13,793 nt of DNA from the NCBI GenBank assembly GCA_945889235.1, contig CAMDBK010000048.1, positions 1 to 13,793 on the forward strand, read 5' to 3'. Position numbers and translations under genes: made by a program. The notes under the pieces were generated by a model that ran no database searches, was not told the origin of the DNA, and worked only from the letters and a program-made list of their open reading frames with translations. How positions within the stretch are numbered: the stretch's first letter is position 1; each line of letters starts with the position of its first letter. Shown piece by piece: positions 13,367 through 13,793 of this stretch. The stretch comes from Chitinophaga pinensis. Lineage in GTDB: Bacteria; Bacteroidota; Bacteroidia; SXHM01.

Positions 13367-13793
13367 TTATTTCGCATAAGCCATAGTAACTATAATCACT
13401 TTGTTCCCTGCCTCATTGAGCGCCACGGAGCATGCTTCCAGCGTTGAACCGGTAGTAACAACATCGTCTACCAAAAGAATGGTTTTGTTTGAAAGTGAAT
13501 GACCTTCTTTCAACTTAAAGATAGCTTCCACGTTTTCAAAACGCTGATATCGTGATTTTCGCGTCTGTGTTTCGGTAGCTTTTGCCCTGTAAAGCGAACT
13601 AAAATCTGTTGGAATATTCATAGCTTTTGAAAGTCCGGTTGCAAAAAATTCACTTTGATTATATTCGCGTTTCCTTAGTTTGCTCTTATGTAATGGAACC
13701 GGAATAATAGCATCAGCCTTATTATATGGAGCTGCGGTTTTTAATTCAGTTCCGTAATGTTTTCCTACCTCAATACCTATTTCTTTAAACCCT
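13367..13793 (-). CDS. ComF family phosphoribosyltransferase-like protein (5' end outside window)
   Basis: The minus-strand frame is open from the window edge to the TAA at 13367-13369, giving 142 visible codons. Translation upstream of the ATG at 13619-13621 continues the family without a break: ELKTAAPYNKADAIIPVPLHKSKLRKREYNQ is partly visible as the IIPVPLH and KRxYNQ motifs typical of ComF, so that ATG is internal, not the start. The PRPP-loop motif ILLVDDVVTTGST lies near the end, before the terminal strand KVIIVTMAYAK. ComF proteins in naturally competent bacteria support uptake or processing of transforming DNA; in others the role is unclear. The N-terminal zinc-ribbon of the family would lie beyond the window. 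It converges on the racemase gene with a one-base gap (13366) and no terminator. Confidence 0.88.
   Translation of the reverse strand, partial: GFKEIGIEVGKHYGTELKTAAPYNKADAIIPVPLHKSKLRKREYNQSEFFATGLSKAMNIPTDFSSLYRAKATETQTRKSRYQRFENVEAIFKLKEGHSLSNKTILLVDDVVTTGSTLEACSVALNEAGNKVIIVTMAYAK

Noticed and set aside
13367..13621. Short 84-residue phosphoribosyltransferase starting at the ATG 13619-13621
   Set aside because: The same frame is open upstream to the window edge and encodes further ComF motifs, so this ATG is internal to a longer gene.
1..13793. tRNA, rRNA, CRISPR, insertion sequence, riboswitch or prophage elements
   Set aside because: No cloverleaf-like or rRNA-like segments, no spaced direct repeats, no transposase or integrase motif and no long structured leader were seen; intergenic gaps are all under 100 bases.

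Overview
The window reads as chromosomal DNA of a member of the Bacteroidota. Supporting signs are a type IX secretion system (T9SS) type A C-terminal sorting domain, the gliding-motility lipoprotein GldH, an AT-rich composition (by eye, roughly 40 % GC), A-rich leaders without clear Shine-Dalgarno sequences, and a promoter of the Bacteroidota TTTG / TAnnTTTG type. There is no rRNA, tRNA, CRISPR array, transposase or phage gene. It looks like ordinary, densely packed core or near-core chromosome rather than an island. No stretch longer than 100 bases lacks a gene.

Layout. Positions 1-1486 (minus strand) hold two secreted proteins: a truncated SBBP-type beta-propeller protein and a small T9SS cargo protein, separated by a strong hairpin terminator. 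Positions 1574-4513 (minus) hold holB (clamp-loader delta prime), a ricT/PSP1-domain gene and gldH; the last two are separated by a single base. Positions 4552-6170 (minus) hold an M23 metallopeptidase lipoprotein and a Rieske non-haem iron oxygenase of the KshA / DAF-36 (cholesterol 7-desaturase-like) type. Positions 6217-9900 encode a very large multi-pass HAMP histidine kinase. Positions 9934-12089 hold a cystathionine beta-synthase-like PLP enzyme with paired CBS domains; it overlaps by ATGA a BtuF-like metal-receptor protein that has no signal peptide. Everything from 12089 down to 1574 runs in one direction with gaps of at most about 46 bases, so co-transcription of large parts is possible. 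A 94-bp divergent intergenic region then separates this run from a plus-strand alpha-methylacyl-CoA racemase-like gene (12184-13365). That gene converges, one base apart, on a partial ComF-family phosphoribosyltransferase (13367 to the window end).

How the genes fit together: they span surface and secretion biology (T9SS cargo, GldH, M23 lipoprotein), replication (HolB), RNA or regulatory biology (RicT-like), sulfur amino-acid metabolism (CBS), signalling (histidine kinase) and possible lipid or isoprenoid chemistry (Rieske oxygenase and racemase). I see no clearly new multi-gene defence or biosynthetic system. The points most worth following are the DAF-36/KshA-like oxygenase near an AMACR-like racemase, the holB-ricT-gldH coupling, the Cys-rich N-terminus of RicT, a short tandem-structured repeat embedded in the btuF-like gene, and a palindrome in the 12.1 kb divergent promoter region.
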